From assembly GCA_000702025.1 (NCBI GenBank), contig JNKJ01000003.1, positions 124,001 through 188,000 of the forward strand: a stretch of DNA of 64,000 nucleotides, in the 5' to 3' direction. A program made the position numbers and the translations under genes. Source of the stretch: Blautia schinkii DSM 10518 (GTDB lineage Bacteria > Bacillota > Clostridia > Lachnospirales > Lachnospiraceae). Below, piece after piece: positions 1-9,376 of this stretch; the stretch's first letter is position 1, and the number at the start of each line of letters is the position of its first letter. The notes beneath the pieces were generated by a model, which had not been told where the DNA came from, ran no database searches, and saw nothing but the letters and a program-made list of their open reading frames with translations.

Positions 1-673
1 TGTTTTTTATCTATTAATTTTGTATTCTATTAGTCAGCTTTTCTTTTGGGATTTATATCGTATCTTCTTTGTATTTTTCCTATAATGTTTACGTAATACC
101 TCAGTACCACATAAGAAGCTCCGCCTTATTGTAGTTCCGCTTAATGGCAACGTTAGATTTATGACAAAAAGGGCAATCGGATGAGTGTTCCGATTGCCCT
201 TATACATCTTCACTTCAATTTTGGGCGGCGTAAAGATACATGAAATAAATGGGTACTATGTTTTTATTGCAGAAAAATGAAAGTTCATAATAAAAAGGAA
301 AGAAAACAAAGTCAATAGACTTTCGAAAAAATCACAGCGAAAACAAAGATTTTGAGCAAATAGCATCACGGAAAGAGAGTTGCAGAGCTAGCTAAAACAC
401 TCCGCCTTCTATACCAATGACAATTCCAAGCTGGCTTAAAAAAAACGGTCCCCACACCGGGATCGGCGATGAAGCGCTCTCAAACTCCCCGCTGATTCCA
501 AATGCATCGCTTTTTCCCCGGCAGCTGCACCAGTACAAAGGATAGATTGCCATATCCGGCAGAATGACCCTGGCAAAGCGGGAGGTCTCTCTTCTGCTTA
601 TAGATTTCCTTCGTTCTATAAGGCTATTATGTTCTACTTTAATGAGTTTGGAAAGAGCCACATTACTAATAAA
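1..673. other. left-edge intergenic region, no supported gene
   Basis: This AT-rich stretch holds one clear element, a minus-strand terminator hairpin at 170-200. An 89-codon minus-strand frame at 392-661 starts with GTG without a convincing ribosome site and shows no domain I recognise, so I do not call it a gene. Nothing else in the stretch is interpretable. Confidence 0.6.
166..200 (-). terminator. Rho-independent terminator
   Basis: A perfect 12-bp inverted repeat (AGGGCAATCGGA at 170-181, TCCGATTGCCCT at 189-200) encloses a 7-nt loop. On the minus strand the hairpin is followed by TTTTTG, the complement of the A run at 166-170. This marks it as the end of leftward transcription, probably from the ATPase gene that starts at 2467. 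Confidence 0.75.
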
Positions 674-2467
674 TTATAACTTCTTCAAATATTCTTCCAC
701 ATTCAGGTACGTCACGTTATCTACAGCATCCCCAGCTACATCCTCAAGCTGTCCTTTTGCCCCTCTATAGATGACATACTTCCCCTTAACAGGCCCATAT
801 CTGAATTCCGTATCTTCACACTTTTTCTTATCCAGTAAGTGCCTGCACTGCTCCGGAACGATTTCTGTACTGTGTTTAATCTCATATATCTCGCAGCTAC
901 CCTCATCCGGGTCAAAGACCACCATATCAAACTCACCAATTGCAAACTGCAGCCGGAACACTTCACAGTTCTTTCTTGATAATTTTGTTTCCAGAAGAAC
1001 GATATCCTCCATCATTCTCCCTTTAATCTCATCAATAATACGCTCCGTTACCCGCTTTCTTTCCGCCAAAGACATATCTCTGAACTTCTCATCCTGCATA
1101 AGTGATTTCACCAATGCTTCTGCCTGTGAATATCTCATACCAGGCTGCGAAAATACGGTCCTTGTTTCTCTCCGATTGTAGTCAGACATCCATCTGTTCT
1201 CAATCTCCACTGTTAAGTCCAAAAGATCCAGATATTCTTTTATCTCAAAGCGGTGTGCGTCCTGTATTTCCACAGACTGCTCCGCTTTATCCCGGATTTC
1301 CAGCAAGGTTTTCAGTGTTTCATTTACCTTTTCCATATCAATCCGATCCAGAATATCCGTCGGCTGCTCACGGTCTTTTCTAAGATTCTTTGCAGATATT
1401 CTCAGGTCACTCGATTTGAAATCTCTGGTCAATACCTCCAGGGTAAAGCGGTGATTCATATCCTCAACAATACGATTGATTGCGTTTGTCAATTCATTTT
1501 TCTCATACAACTCCCGCAGTGAGCGAAAATGACCCTCATACTGATAATTCTTCAATGAATGCTGGATATTACGGGCAATGGCACTGTCGACATACCTGTC
1601 CGTGCTTCTTTTCGTCCCAAAAATCATAGAATCATCATTGTATTGCTTACCACCCACACTCATCGTACCGCCATAGCGAATATAATCATCAATGCCCGCC
1701 ACACCCAGCACATTTTCAAATTCACGGTACGGGATAAAGGTGGTATGACACATGGTACACCGATCAAACAATTCTTCATTCTCCGTAAACATAAACCCAA
1801 GGGAATCTTTACCAGACAATACAATTTTCATTCCGCTGGCGGCAAACACATCAGAGAGCAAAGCTGCACCTTCGATAAAATCGTCAAGAAGTGTTACCTC
1901 ATCAAGGAAAACATAGCGGTACCCCTGCTTTTCAAGATATTTTAAATCCTGATTCACATCATCGAGGCTCTTGTTGTCCTGTATTTGTATGAACACTGCC
2001 TTGGTTTTCATCTCCGCATCCATATCAGCAATTAATTGACAGATTAAGGTTGTTTTTCCCGTCCTCCTCAAGCCATATAAAATGAATACTCTGTCGTGAA
2101 TATCTCCATAAATATAATCATGCAGTTGCTCATACTTCTCACGTTTTTTCCAGTTCGCAACAGGTTTTACAAAACGTTCAAGCTCTCTACCGATTCGAAC
2201 AGCGCAGTGGAACTCATATGTGGAATCTGCCGCTTCTTCGTGCTCAGCTTCTGCTTGTTTCAACAGGTTTTGAAGCTCCTTTCTCCTATCGATTTGTTTT
2301 GTCAGTAATTCCAATTCCTCATCCTTAGTTCTTCTGGATCGTTGTTTCCCATTTTCTCTCCACTGATAATAAGCATACCTTTTTCCATTGATTTTCTTGT
2401 AAGTGATACCCCCGGATGGCAAGGTTTCAAGCTCTGCAAGCATCCTGTTATATTCTTCGTTTGACAT
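674..2467 (-). CDS. AAA-family ATPase with C-terminal PD-(D/E)XK-like motif
   Basis: This 597-residue ATPase has a clear Walker A (GLRRTGKTT, about residues 132-140) and a Walker B (YRYVFLDEV, about 183-191), as in the AAA_14/DUF4143-type ATP-binding proteins common in gut Firmicutes. Residues 20-45 form a small basic region of unknown function (GGITYKKINGKRYAYYQW). Near the C-terminus, FDMVVFD around 514-519 followed by EIYEIKH around 527-532 looks like the D...ExK core of a PD-(D/E)XK nuclease fold. Such proteins are widespread, often strain-variable, and have no settled role. The start has a good ribosome site (AAGGAGGGATAC then ATG). A promoter and a perfect inverted repeat lie just upstream. 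ATPase assignment is firm; nuclease activity is inferred. Confidence 0.85.
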   Translation of the reverse strand: MSNEEYNRMLAELETLPSGGITYKKINGKRYAYYQWRENGKQRSRRTKDEELELLTKQIDRRKELQNLLKQAEAEHEEAADSTYEFHCAVRIGRELERFVKPVANWKKREKYEQLHDYIYGDIHDRVFILYGLRRTGKTTLICQLIADMDAEMKTKAVFIQIQDNKSLDDVNQDLKYLEKQGYRYVFLDEVTLLDDFIEGAALLSDVFAASGMKIVLSGKDSLGFMFTENEELFDRCTMCHTTFIPYREFENVLGVAGIDDYIRYGGTMSVGGKQYNDDSMIFGTKRSTDRYVDSAIARNIQHSLKNYQYEGHFRSLRELYEKNELTNAINRIVEDMNHRFTLEVLTRDFKSSDLRISAKNLRKDREQPTDILDRIDMEKVNETLKTLLEIRDKAEQSVEIQDAHRFEIKEYLDLLDLTVEIENRWMSDYNRRETRTVFSQPGMRYSQAEALVKSLMQDEKFRDMSLAERKRVTERIIDEIKGRMMEDIVLLETKLSRKNCEVFRLQFAIGEFDMVVFDPDEGSCEIYEIKHSTEIVPEQCRHLLDKKKCEDTEFRYGPVKGKYVIYRGAKGQLEDVAGDAVDNVTYLNVEEYLKKL

Positions 2468-2489
2468 ATGTATCCCTCCTTACAAGATA

Positions 2490-2518
2490 ATTTTAACTTT
2501 TTATTTCTGTTTTGTAAA
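2490..2518 (-). promoter_or_regulatory. sigma-A-like promoter of the AAA ATPase gene
   Basis: On the minus strand, TTTACA (complement of 2513-2518) and TAAAAT (complement of 2490-2495) are separated by 17 nt and lie about 25 nt upstream of the start codon at 2467. Confidence 0.55.
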
Positions 2519-2532
2519 GTTAAAAAGTTAAA
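2492..2532. promoter_or_regulatory. 12-bp perfect inverted repeat spanning the ATPase promoter
   Basis: TTTAACTTTTTA at 2492-2503 and TAAAAAGTTAAA at 2521-2532 are exact reverse complements with a 17-nt spacer. The arms bracket or overlap both promoter hexamers of the ATPase gene, which suggests an operator for an unknown repressor, possibly autoregulatory. The arms are very AT-rich, so chance is not excluded. Confidence 0.4.
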
Positions 2533-2644
2533 TTGCTTCTATTTTCGATTTTACCCATATTATCAGTTTTGAAACCAATGTATTCTGGTAATAGATGCAT
2601 GTATCCCCTTATGCTTCCACTTTCCCATCACCATATTCCTTCAC

Positions 2645-3949
2645 TCAACCCATCTTCTTCCTGCACTTCACCACCTGCGCATACAGCGCTTTATCGCCGT
2701 TTTTCTTTAACAATCTAAGCAGCACCTCAATCCAGTCTTCACAAAAATAGTGGATACTGTATTTTTGATCATACTCCTTAAAGGTTTTAACCTCTTCTTT
2801 TTCTGCCTTATCCATGAACATCGGAAAGGCAAGGCTTAAATATTTCCTGCACCTGTCTTCTTCCGCTTTCTCATCTTTCAGCCAGATCCATCCCGGACGC
2901 GGCATCAGCCCCAAGTAAAGCAGTTTGTCTATTTCTATGCTTTCCTGGTCGAAATAATCCGCAAGGTAAATCCTGCGCTCCTGCTTTTCGTTTTCCAGGC
3001 AGGGATAATATTCCAACGCTTTTGTTCTTTCCTGAAGGCTTTCTATAGAATCAATAGGGGATTTCGGCTTATTTAAACAGCAAAACTTATATTTTTTCCC
3101 GCTTCCGCAGGGGCATGGGTCGTTTCTTCCAATCTTAGGTGTTTTTTCCTGCATACTTTCTTTCCGTGCCTCCTGCTTAAGCTTCTTATAGGCTTCTGCG
3201 CGTTTCTTACTTTTCAACGGACCATCTTCCTGCTCAAACATTGCCCAGCCTCGCAAAGTATCTGCCGCATCCAGTGCTGACTCGCAAAATCTTTTTTCAT
3301 ACTCTTTGTACTCAAACATATAATCCACATAGGCGCTATATTCGCCCACATCATATTCATCTATCAGCTCCTGTTCCGCCATATAACGGATTTCCGGCAG
3401 CATATCAACGAAATGGCATTGACAGATGACCCTTCCAAGTCCGTTATAAAAATAACTGAATTCTTCCCCACTGTATACGCATTCTTTTATAAAACTCTTC
3501 CACTCCTGTTCCTCCAGTGTGCCGTCTTGATAAAGCTGTCCCATAACTTCAAGCAGCCCCGCTCTCGCATATTCATCCGCCTCTTCATTTACGACTGCAT
3601 TTTTCAGAAGTTTCAAATCCCCATTATATGTATGATAGACGATGTCCTTTAATCCGGTAGTTATAGTGTCACCTATCAGATAATCCAGTATTTCGCCTGG
3701 CAGCGAAGCAAGCTCTATGATTTTTGGAAAAAATTCCCGGTCCTCGAATTCTCCCAGCAAATACAGCGCATAAAAGTGAAGCTGATAGGAATCATCCAGT
3801 TCATCCTTCTCCTCCAAAGCTTTTTCAATAGCTTTACGCAGGTACGGAATCGCTTCTTCCTTATTTTTCCCAATTGTTTCAAACGCTTTTGCAGGAAATT
3901 TCCTGCTCATACATGTAATTTCTTCTATTGCTTTTTGTAATTCACCCAT
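2645..3949 (-). CDS. DUF1186 / SEC-C metal-binding protein
   Basis: The protein has about 434 residues. Its N-terminal 230 residues form an alpha-helical, acidic repeat-like region matching DUF1186. Around residue 280 comes a canonical SEC-C zinc motif (GRNDPCPCGSGKKYKFCC), the short metal-binding tail first described in SecA and found in many stand-alone proteins. The last 140 residues are helical and unassigned. The frame opens at 3964, but the ATG at 3949 is preferred because GGAGGAG lies 8 nt upstream of it, inside the longer frame. The cellular role is unknown; the SEC-C motif suggests zinc-dependent binding to a protein or the ribosome. It stands alone between the AAA ATPase and the GH43-like gene. 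Confidence 0.85.
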   Translation of the reverse strand: MGELQKAIEEITCMSRKFPAKAFETIGKNKEEAIPYLRKAIEKALEEKDELDDSYQLHFYALYLLGEFEDREFFPKIIELASLPGEILDYLIGDTITTGLKDIVYHTYNGDLKLLKNAVVNEEADEYARAGLLEVMGQLYQDGTLEEQEWKSFIKECVYSGEEFSYFYNGLGRVICQCHFVDMLPEIRYMAEQELIDEYDVGEYSAYVDYMFEYKEYEKRFCESALDAADTLRGWAMFEQEDGPLKSKKRAEAYKKLKQEARKESMQEKTPKIGRNDPCPCGSGKKYKFCCLNKPKSPIDSIESLQERTKALEYYPCLENEKQERRIYLADYFDQESIEIDKLLYLGLMPRPGWIWLKDEKAEEDRCRKYLSLAFPMFMDKAEKEEVKTFKEYDQKYSIHYFCEDWIEVLLRLLKKNGDKALYAQVVKCRKKMG

Positions 3950-4105
3950 ACTTTTCTCCTCCATCGTTAATCATACGGCACTTCAATTCGTTTCTTCTGA
4001 CAACACGTATATCATAACCATTCATTTTAATATATCTCTTCCTGATTTTCCCATATCTAATTTCGCTATAACAATAGCTTCTGCCATTTTCCAGATTTTA
4101 CTCCA

Positions 4106-5560
4106 TTATCTCAACTCAAACTCCAGAAAATCAAACCTTCCCCCGCCCTCAAACCGCATAAACATAGAGTTCCTTCCATCCTCAATCCTTGCGTCTGCCG
4201 CAAATGTTTTCCAAACCTTCTTATCTGTTTTTATACTTACACAAGCAATCTCACATTTCATATCCGCATCCGCGGCAATCCTTAAAACCCCGTCTGCTGT
4301 TCCTCTCCCCATCACGCAAATCTCAGACAAACCACGAAAATCGAAGTATTTAAACCCAGCCACCGCGCCGTCCCTCATATTTGCAATATACTGACGGCAA
4401 TTTTCGTGACCATCCTTTCCATCCTGCGTAAAATAAGGGTGGTCTTTAAACAGCTTACGACGGTTTTTCGCATCATATCTTCCCACCCCGTGTTTGGACC
4501 ACAGATTACAGGCAATCCTGGCCCCATATTTTCCGGTTCCGGAAAGCGGACCGCCATTTAAACCACAGCTCGTCATAGGCGCCTGTTGAAAACTTCCGTC
4601 CTCATTCTGCACCAATTCTTCCGCACACGCCTGTCTCGCATAGGAACTCCGGTTCGTCTGCCTGTGATAAAAAATATAATACTTATCATTCAAACAAAGC
4701 ATTCCTCCGTGAGTATTCCCCAAATAATTCCGGGCCTGCAATTCATCCTCATTCCCATCCAGAAATACATCTCCGTTACTCACCAAAGTCCCTCCATAAC
4801 GAAAGCCATTAGTGGGCGAATCGCTCACTGCATAACAAAGCTCATGATTATGTCTGGAAGAATAAACGAAATAATATTTCCCGTTATATTTCCGAATAGA
4901 ACTGGCTTCAAAAAACTCATGATTTGGAAACGAGCCCGCTCCCTCCTTAGGAAACAGCAGTTTCTCCGGCTCCTTAACCGTGACCATATCCGCTTCCAGT
5001 TCCAGCACATACCCGCCCCGGTTCTGCAGCTTCCGCCCTCCTGTGATAATGGCCGGAACCGGAGTATAAAATCCCGAATACAGATAAACCCTTCCATCTT
5101 CATCCACCAGCACCCCCGGGTCAAAAGGAAACGAATCTCCCTTTTTCCTCCCCCACAAAGTACCATCAGCATAATGTACATGCCCAAGAAACTCAAACGG
5201 ACCGGCCGGTTCATCCGCCACTGCAACACCTGTTATTCCCAAAAAATCAAATGCATAGTAAAGATAATACCGCCCATCCACTCCCACCGCCACATCCGGT
5301 GCGAATAAAAGCCGCAGCCCCAGCTTATTCTTCGGGTCCTGCTTTTTCCTGTAAATCACGCCCTCATATCTCCAATCCCCGAGCTCATCCACAGGCGCAG
5401 ACCAACACACATAATCGTTCATACAAAACATAGGCGCGCCAAACCTGTCGTGTGAGCCATACACATACACACGGTCCCCGAAAACATATGGCTCCCCATC
5501 CGGGATATATTCGTTCTCCGGCAAATACGGATTAAATGCCTGCTTTGCTTCCTTTTTCAC
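4106..5560 (-). CDS. GH43-like glycoside hydrolase
   Basis: This 484-residue protein has a five-bladed beta-propeller pattern. The three GH43 acidic residues are visible: D21 in IPDGEPYVF (general base), D147 in FDPGVLVDEDG (pKa modulator) and E218 in HEFFEASS (general acid). GH43 enzymes are mostly alpha-L-arabinofuranosidases, arabinanases and beta-xylosidases acting on plant hemicellulose and pectin. There is no signal peptide, so it probably acts in the cytoplasm on imported oligosaccharides. The C-terminal 110 residues look like an accessory beta-sandwich. The WYL-type regulator at 5608-6537 lies immediately upstream on the same strand, 47 bp away, and the two may be co-transcribed. The exact substrate cannot be told. 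Confidence 0.85.
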   Translation of the reverse strand: MKKEAKQAFNPYLPENEYIPDGEPYVFGDRVYVYGSHDRFGAPMFCMNDYVCWSAPVDELGDWRYEGVIYRKKQDPKNKLGLRLLFAPDVAVGVDGRYYLYYAFDFLGITGVAVADEPAGPFEFLGHVHYADGTLWGRKKGDSFPFDPGVLVDEDGRVYLYSGFYTPVPAIITGGRKLQNRGGYVLELEADMVTVKEPEKLLFPKEGAGSFPNHEFFEASSIRKYNGKYYFVYSSRHNHELCYAVSDSPTNGFRYGGTLVSNGDVFLDGNEDELQARNYLGNTHGGMLCLNDKYYIFYHRQTNRSSYARQACAEELVQNEDGSFQQAPMTSCGLNGGPLSGTGKYGARIACNLWSKHGVGRYDAKNRRKLFKDHPYFTQDGKDGHENCRQYIANMRDGAVAGFKYFDFRGLSEICVMGRGTADGVLRIAADADMKCEIACVSIKTDKKVWKTFAADARIEDGRNSMFMRFEGGGRFDFLEFELR

Positions 5561-5607
5561 TTAAATTATTCTCCAAGTCTTTCGCAAATTTAATTTCAAT
5601 ACTATTA

Positions 5608-6537
5608 TCATTCGTACAGCACAGCCATATCATGTATTCTCCGCTTCACTTCCGCGCGGATATGGATCGGCTCTAAACACTCACATTTAGCGCCAAAACT
5701 AATCAGAATTTCATAGTAATAATCATTTTCTATAAAAGGAAAATCAACGATATAATGCTCATCCCCATCGGGCAAAAAGTGTTCGTACGTACAATAATCC
5801 AGCACCCTTTCCATCACCGATTTATGAAAACGGAGCTTGATTTTTGTCTGCAAGGTTTCCAAAATCTCCCCAAAATCTAACGTAGGTTTCTCATATTCTC
5901 GCGGCGTAAACGTGTCCTTTAATATTTGCAGATTGGACATCCGGGATACTCTGAACAAGCGAAAATCATTCCTTTTACAGCAATACCCCTGCCAATACCA
6001 ATGATTACTCTTCAACACAAGCTGATACGGCTCTGCTGTCCGTGCCGTCCTATTTCCATATCGGTCACTATATTCAAACGTAACCAGCCTGCTTTCCTGT
6101 AAAGCCGTTTTGATCATTTCCAAATAGGAACGTATGTCCCTGTTTCCCATCCACGGACTTAAATCTATACATATTTGATTTGCCTTTAATTCAATTTCCT
6201 TCGCTCTGTCTTCAGGGATAAAACTCTTCACTTTTGCAAGCGCATGAACCATCTCATCCCCTCGTACCATACCGGAAAGGCTGGTAAGCCCCATCAAAAT
6301 AGCAGAAAGGTCATCCGCCGAAAAAACCTTCCTGTCAATCTTATATTTCTCCATAATTTCAAAACCGCCGCCCACTCCCGGCGTGGAGCGTACAGGAATA
6401 CCCGCCATGTTGATTGCATCTATGTCACGATAAATCGTGCGGAGGGAAACCTCAAACATATCCGCCAGCTCCTGCGCACTTATGCGCTCTTTGTCAAGAA
6501 GAATCATAATAATACTGACCAGCCTGTCAACCTTCAT
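5608..6537 (-). CDS. WYL-domain transcriptional regulator (YafY/DeoR-like HTH)
   Basis: The 309-residue protein has an N-terminal winged helix (SAQELADMFEVSLRTIYRDI, residues about 20-40). A WYL ligand-sensing domain follows, centred on HWYWQGYC around residue 180, with a WCX-like C-terminal region. WYL proteins are mostly one-component regulators that sense nucleotides or small ligands. The gene has a near-consensus promoter only 16-20 nt upstream of its start. It is divergent from the isochorismatase-family hydrolase at 6720, which could be a target, and shares its strand with the GH43-like gene downstream. Confidence 0.9.
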   Translation of the reverse strand: MKVDRLVSIIMILLDKERISAQELADMFEVSLRTIYRDIDAINMAGIPVRSTPGVGGGFEIMEKYKIDRKVFSADDLSAILMGLTSLSGMVRGDEMVHALAKVKSFIPEDRAKEIELKANQICIDLSPWMGNRDIRSYLEMIKTALQESRLVTFEYSDRYGNRTARTAEPYQLVLKSNHWYWQGYCCKRNDFRLFRVSRMSNLQILKDTFTPREYEKPTLDFGEILETLQTKIKLRFHKSVMERVLDYCTYEHFLPDGDEHYIVDFPFIENDYYYEILISFGAKCECLEPIHIRAEVKRRIHDMAVLYE

Positions 6538-6559
6538 CTGATACCAACCTTTTTACTTA

Positions 6560-6588
6560 ATTATAAATTGCTGCCATAATGCTGTCAA
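6560..6588 (-). promoter_or_regulatory. consensus sigma-A promoter of the WYL regulator
   Basis: On the minus strand there is an exact TTGACA (complement of 6583-6588), a 17-nt spacer and an exact TATAAT (complement of 6560-6565). Transcription would start about 15 nt before the start codon, leaving a very short leader. Confidence 0.8.
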
Positions 6589-6624
6589 CAATAGCCATGT
6601 ATAATAAGTAAAACCAATTAAATC

Positions 6625-6692
6625 ATTGTTACTGTCCAGTCTCTACCCGGCGGCACCCAGCATAAAACAGCCACAGCCTAAACAGTAACAAT
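6625..6692. repeat. 11-bp inverted repeat between the WYL regulator and the hydrolase
   Basis: ATTGTTACTGT at 6625-6635 and ACAGTAACAAT at 6682-6692 are perfect reverse complements separated by 46 nt. They lie in the probable 5' leader or promoter region of the hydrolase gene at 6720. They could be paired operator half-sites for the WYL regulator or close a leader hairpin. A TATAAT-like hexamer at 6600-6605 is the only candidate -10 for the rightward gene, and I see no good -35. Confidence 0.5.
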
Positions 6693-6719
6693 CAATCAAA
6701 ATAACGAGGAGAAAATACA

Positions 6720-7205
6720 ATGCAGAAAAAAGCCTTAATCGTAATCGACATTCAAAATGATATAACAAAGAATTATAAGGATGTTATAGAAAATATCAAC
6801 AGCGCTATTGACTGGGCAGTGGAGCGCCAGATTCATGTTGTGTATATAAGGCATGAAAATTTGTCACCCGGCACCAGAACCTTCAAGACCAATACAAAGG
6901 GAGCAGAATTGGCCCCGGACCTGAAAATAGTATCAACAAATATTTTCACCAAATACAAAGGAAACGCATTAACCAGCGAAGAATTTACAAACTTTATCCA
7001 CACAAACGAAATATCCGATTTCTATATCACAGGCGCAGACGCTGCAGCCTGTGTGAAATCAACCTGCTACAACCTGTGCAAAGCCAACTACAGCGTCCAT
7101 GTATTAGCCGATTGCATTACCAGCTATGACAAAAGAAAAATCAACGACATGCTGCATTACTACAAAAGTAAAGGCAGCAAAATCATTCACTTAAATGACT
7201 TGTGA
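6720..7205 (+). CDS. isochorismatase-family cysteine hydrolase
   Basis: This is a compact 161-residue protein of the isochorismatase-like (nicotinamidase/N-carbamoylsarcosine amidase) superfamily. The catalytic triad is visible: D10 in IDIQND, a lysine in FTKYKGNAL (K78 or K80) and nucleophilic C111 in GADAAACVKST. Members hydrolyse amides such as nicotinamide or split isochorismate; the substrate here is unknown. The ribosome site (GAGGAG) is 8-10 nt upstream. It is divergent from the WYL regulator, a common arrangement for regulated hydrolases. Its last 23 bp overlap tail-to-tail with the sensor kinase on the other strand. Confidence 0.88.
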   Translation: MQKKALIVIDIQNDITKNYKDVIENINSAIDWAVERQIHVVYIRHENLSPGTRTFKTNTKGAELAPDLKIVSTNIFTKYKGNALTSEEFTNFIHTNEISDFYITGADAAACVKSTCYNLCKANYSVHVLADCITSYDKRKINDMLHYYKSKGSKIIHLNDL

Positions 7206-8685
7206 GCCTGCTCAACGGCATGACGATAGTAAAAATCACGCCGTTATCCTGATTTGCAATACAAAATTGGAATCCATGATATTCCAGGAACGCCTTTACA
7301 ATATACAATCCTAAGCCCGTTCCATTCCCGGTGCGCGATTTATCAACTTTGTAAAAAGGCTCAAACACATGCTGGATTTCATCATCTGGAATGGAACTGT
7401 TCATATTTTCCACAGTCAAGACACACTCGGCTCCCGATTGTTTCGCTGCAACATAAATAGACGAATCCCCCGCAGAATGGACAATCGCATTATTAATCAC
7501 ATTGGCAAGCGCCTTACTGAACAGTTCTTGTTCCAGCGTAACATACAAATCTTTTTCTAATGCTGTATGGATTTCAATATTTTTTGATTTTGCCAGCTCC
7601 TCTTGGTTTTCAATAATATTTATAATCATTTTTCCAATATCAGCAGAGTGCATAACCCCATTATCATTCAACATCTGTATCCGGGCTGCCGCTAAAATAT
7701 CCTTGATCATTTTTTCCATTGTTTCAATAACTTGCATGGAATGCAAGAGATATTTATCCCTATTGTTAAAGGGTGCTAAATTCTGCAGCATCCCCTCCGT
7801 CTCGCCTTTCAGTATCGTAAGAGGCGTTTTCAACTCGTGTGAGATGGACATGAAAAAGTCAGAACGCTGCTTGGCCTGCACTCTCTCTTTTTCTACATCT
7901 GCTTTCAATTGAATATTCGCGTCCTCCAATTCTTTTAAGGTTTTGTCCAGCTGGAATGCCATATTGTTTAGGCTGCCCGCCAGAACGCCTATCTCATCCG
8001 CCCTGTCTATCCTGCACTTCCATGTCATATCAAGCTTTTCCATTCGCCGGGCAATGTTACTTATTTCCACAATCGGCTTAGCAATATGCTTTGAATAGAC
8101 AACCGCTATCACAGCAGATACAATAAAAATAACAAGCAATATCAAGGGGTACATTTCCTTTATAGCTTCTGTAACCTCCGAACCATGGTTATGAGAAATG
8201 GCTATATCCAACATATAATTTTCATTATCAGCGATAAAGGAGGCAGTTATACCCCTGGTATACATTGGGTTTTCCGTCAATATGCTTTGGGATAGATCCA
8301 CCTTGTACAGGCTGTTTTCATATTTATCAAATAACTCCGCCTCTGTTCCATTCTGCATACAAAACGCGAGAATGGCATCCTGCATCTCCGTTTCCGTCAA
8401 CGGCCTGCTTTCTAACATCTCTACAAATTCTTTCGCCCGGGAATCTAATTCATATTCGATTTTCTGCGTATAACGAATGGGTAAGTAAGATTGCAGAAAC
8501 AATACAATTCCGGTACATGTCAAAAACAGTATAATGAATAATTCCAGAAACAGTTTCAATCCCAGGCTACTTTTTATTTTCGCTGCTGATTTTATAGCCC
8601 ATTCCCCAAACGGTTTGAATAAGTTCACAATCCAATTTTTTTCTGATGTTTTTGATGTGGTTGTCAATGATTTTCTCATTCCCAT
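7183..8685 (-). CDS. sensor histidine kinase (exporter-linked two-component system)
   Basis: The order of parts is a first membrane helix (LFIILFLTCTGIVLFLQ), a short extracytoplasmic domain of about 110 residues, a second helix (LILLVIFIVSAVIAVVY), HAMP, a HisKA box with the phospho-acceptor histidine (SISHELKTPLTILKG) and an HATPase with NGTGLGLYIVKAF. The start is uncertain. The frame is open to 8709; the ATG at 8685 has a plausible GGGGAGAGG site but overlaps the response regulator by about 119 bp. A non-ATG start near 8559, just after the regulator stop, would be more usual in layout but lacks a ribosome site. It pairs with the regulator at 8567-9253 and probably controls the ABC genes upstream. 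Confidence 0.85.
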   Translation of the reverse strand: MGMRKSLTTTSKTSEKNWIVNLFKPFGEWAIKSAAKIKSSLGLKLFLELFIILFLTCTGIVLFLQSYLPIRYTQKIEYELDSRAKEFVEMLESRPLTETEMQDAILAFCMQNGTEAELFDKYENSLYKVDLSQSILTENPMYTRGITASFIADNENYMLDIAISHNHGSEVTEAIKEMYPLILLVIFIVSAVIAVVYSKHIAKPIVEISNIARRMEKLDMTWKCRIDRADEIGVLAGSLNNMAFQLDKTLKELEDANIQLKADVEKERVQAKQRSDFFMSISHELKTPLTILKGETEGMLQNLAPFNNRDKYLLHSMQVIETMEKMIKDILAAARIQMLNDNGVMHSADIGKMIINIIENQEELAKSKNIEIHTALEKDLYVTLEQELFSKALANVINNAIVHSAGDSSIYVAAKQSGAECVLTVENMNSSIPDDEIQHVFEPFYKVDKSRTGNGTGLGLYIVKAFLEYHGFQFCIANQDNGVIFTIVMPLSRLTSHLSE

Positions 8686-9253
8686 AATATTCCTCTCCCC
8701 ATAGAACATCTAACAAATGGTTTCGCGTGAACACATGGTCTTGGTTTTCAAGCATTAATTTAATCAGTTCATATTCCTTTGGGGTAAAATCAATCAAATT
8801 ATCACGGAAACGTATTTCACAGCTTTTTTTCCGCAGCTCCACCTCTCCATGCCTGATGATATCGTCGGGCAGATCATGCCGTTTGTTCCGCCTCAGTACA
8901 GCCTCAATGCGTTTGATCAGAATTGTATAGGAGAAGGGCTTTACAATATAATCATCTGCCTGTAAGTCGAATCCACGGGCCTGCTCCTGCTCTTTGCCTA
9001 AAGCAGTCAGCAGGATCACAGGCGTGTCCGACAACCTTCTTATTTTGGTCAGCAAGTCATATCCGTTCATACGAGGCATCATAATATCAAGAACCACTAA
9101 TTGGGGATTCTCCCGGACAAATAAATCATATCCTTCCATACCATCCGAAGCAGACACGACCAGATATCCATTTTGGTGTATAAAGGCATGTAATATATCC
9201 CGGATGCTCTCGTCATCCTCAACGATCAGTATTTTGATTTTCTTATCCAACAC
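8567..9253 (-). CDS. OmpR/PhoB-family response regulator
   Basis: This 228-residue regulator has a receiver domain (LIVEDDE, phospho-acceptor D in VVLDIMMPR, conserved K in DDYIVKPF) followed by an OmpR-type winged helix (DFTPKEYELIKLMLENQ and IDNHIKNIRKKL). It probably starts at a GTG with GGGAGG 6-7 nt upstream. It is translated ahead of its cognate kinase and sits 123 bp downstream of the ABC ATPase gene on the same strand, so it may regulate that exporter. Confidence 0.92.
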   Translation of the reverse strand: MLDKKIKILIVEDDESIRDILHAFIHQNGYLVVSASDGMEGYDLFVRENPQLVVLDIMMPRMNGYDLLTKIRRLSDTPVILLTALGKEQEQARGFDLQADDYIVKPFSYTILIKRIEAVLRRNKRHDLPDDIIRHGEVELRKKSCEIRFRDNLIDFTPKEYELIKLMLENQDHVFTRNHLLDVLWGEEYYGNEKIIDNHIKNIRKKLDCELIQTVWGMGYKISSENKK

Positions 9254-9376
9254 ATCTGCCTCCCTGCCGCTTGAATTACACTATTTATCATTATACAAGA
9301 ATAAAAGTCATATGGCAAACCTACTAATTTTATGTTTGTTTACAGGGTATCCACTTCGTTACTTTTCACTCATTAG

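Noticed and set aside
392-661. 89-codon minus-strand open frame
   Set aside because: It starts at GTG with no ribosome site and shows no recognisable domain. The leftward terminator at 170-200 does not require it.
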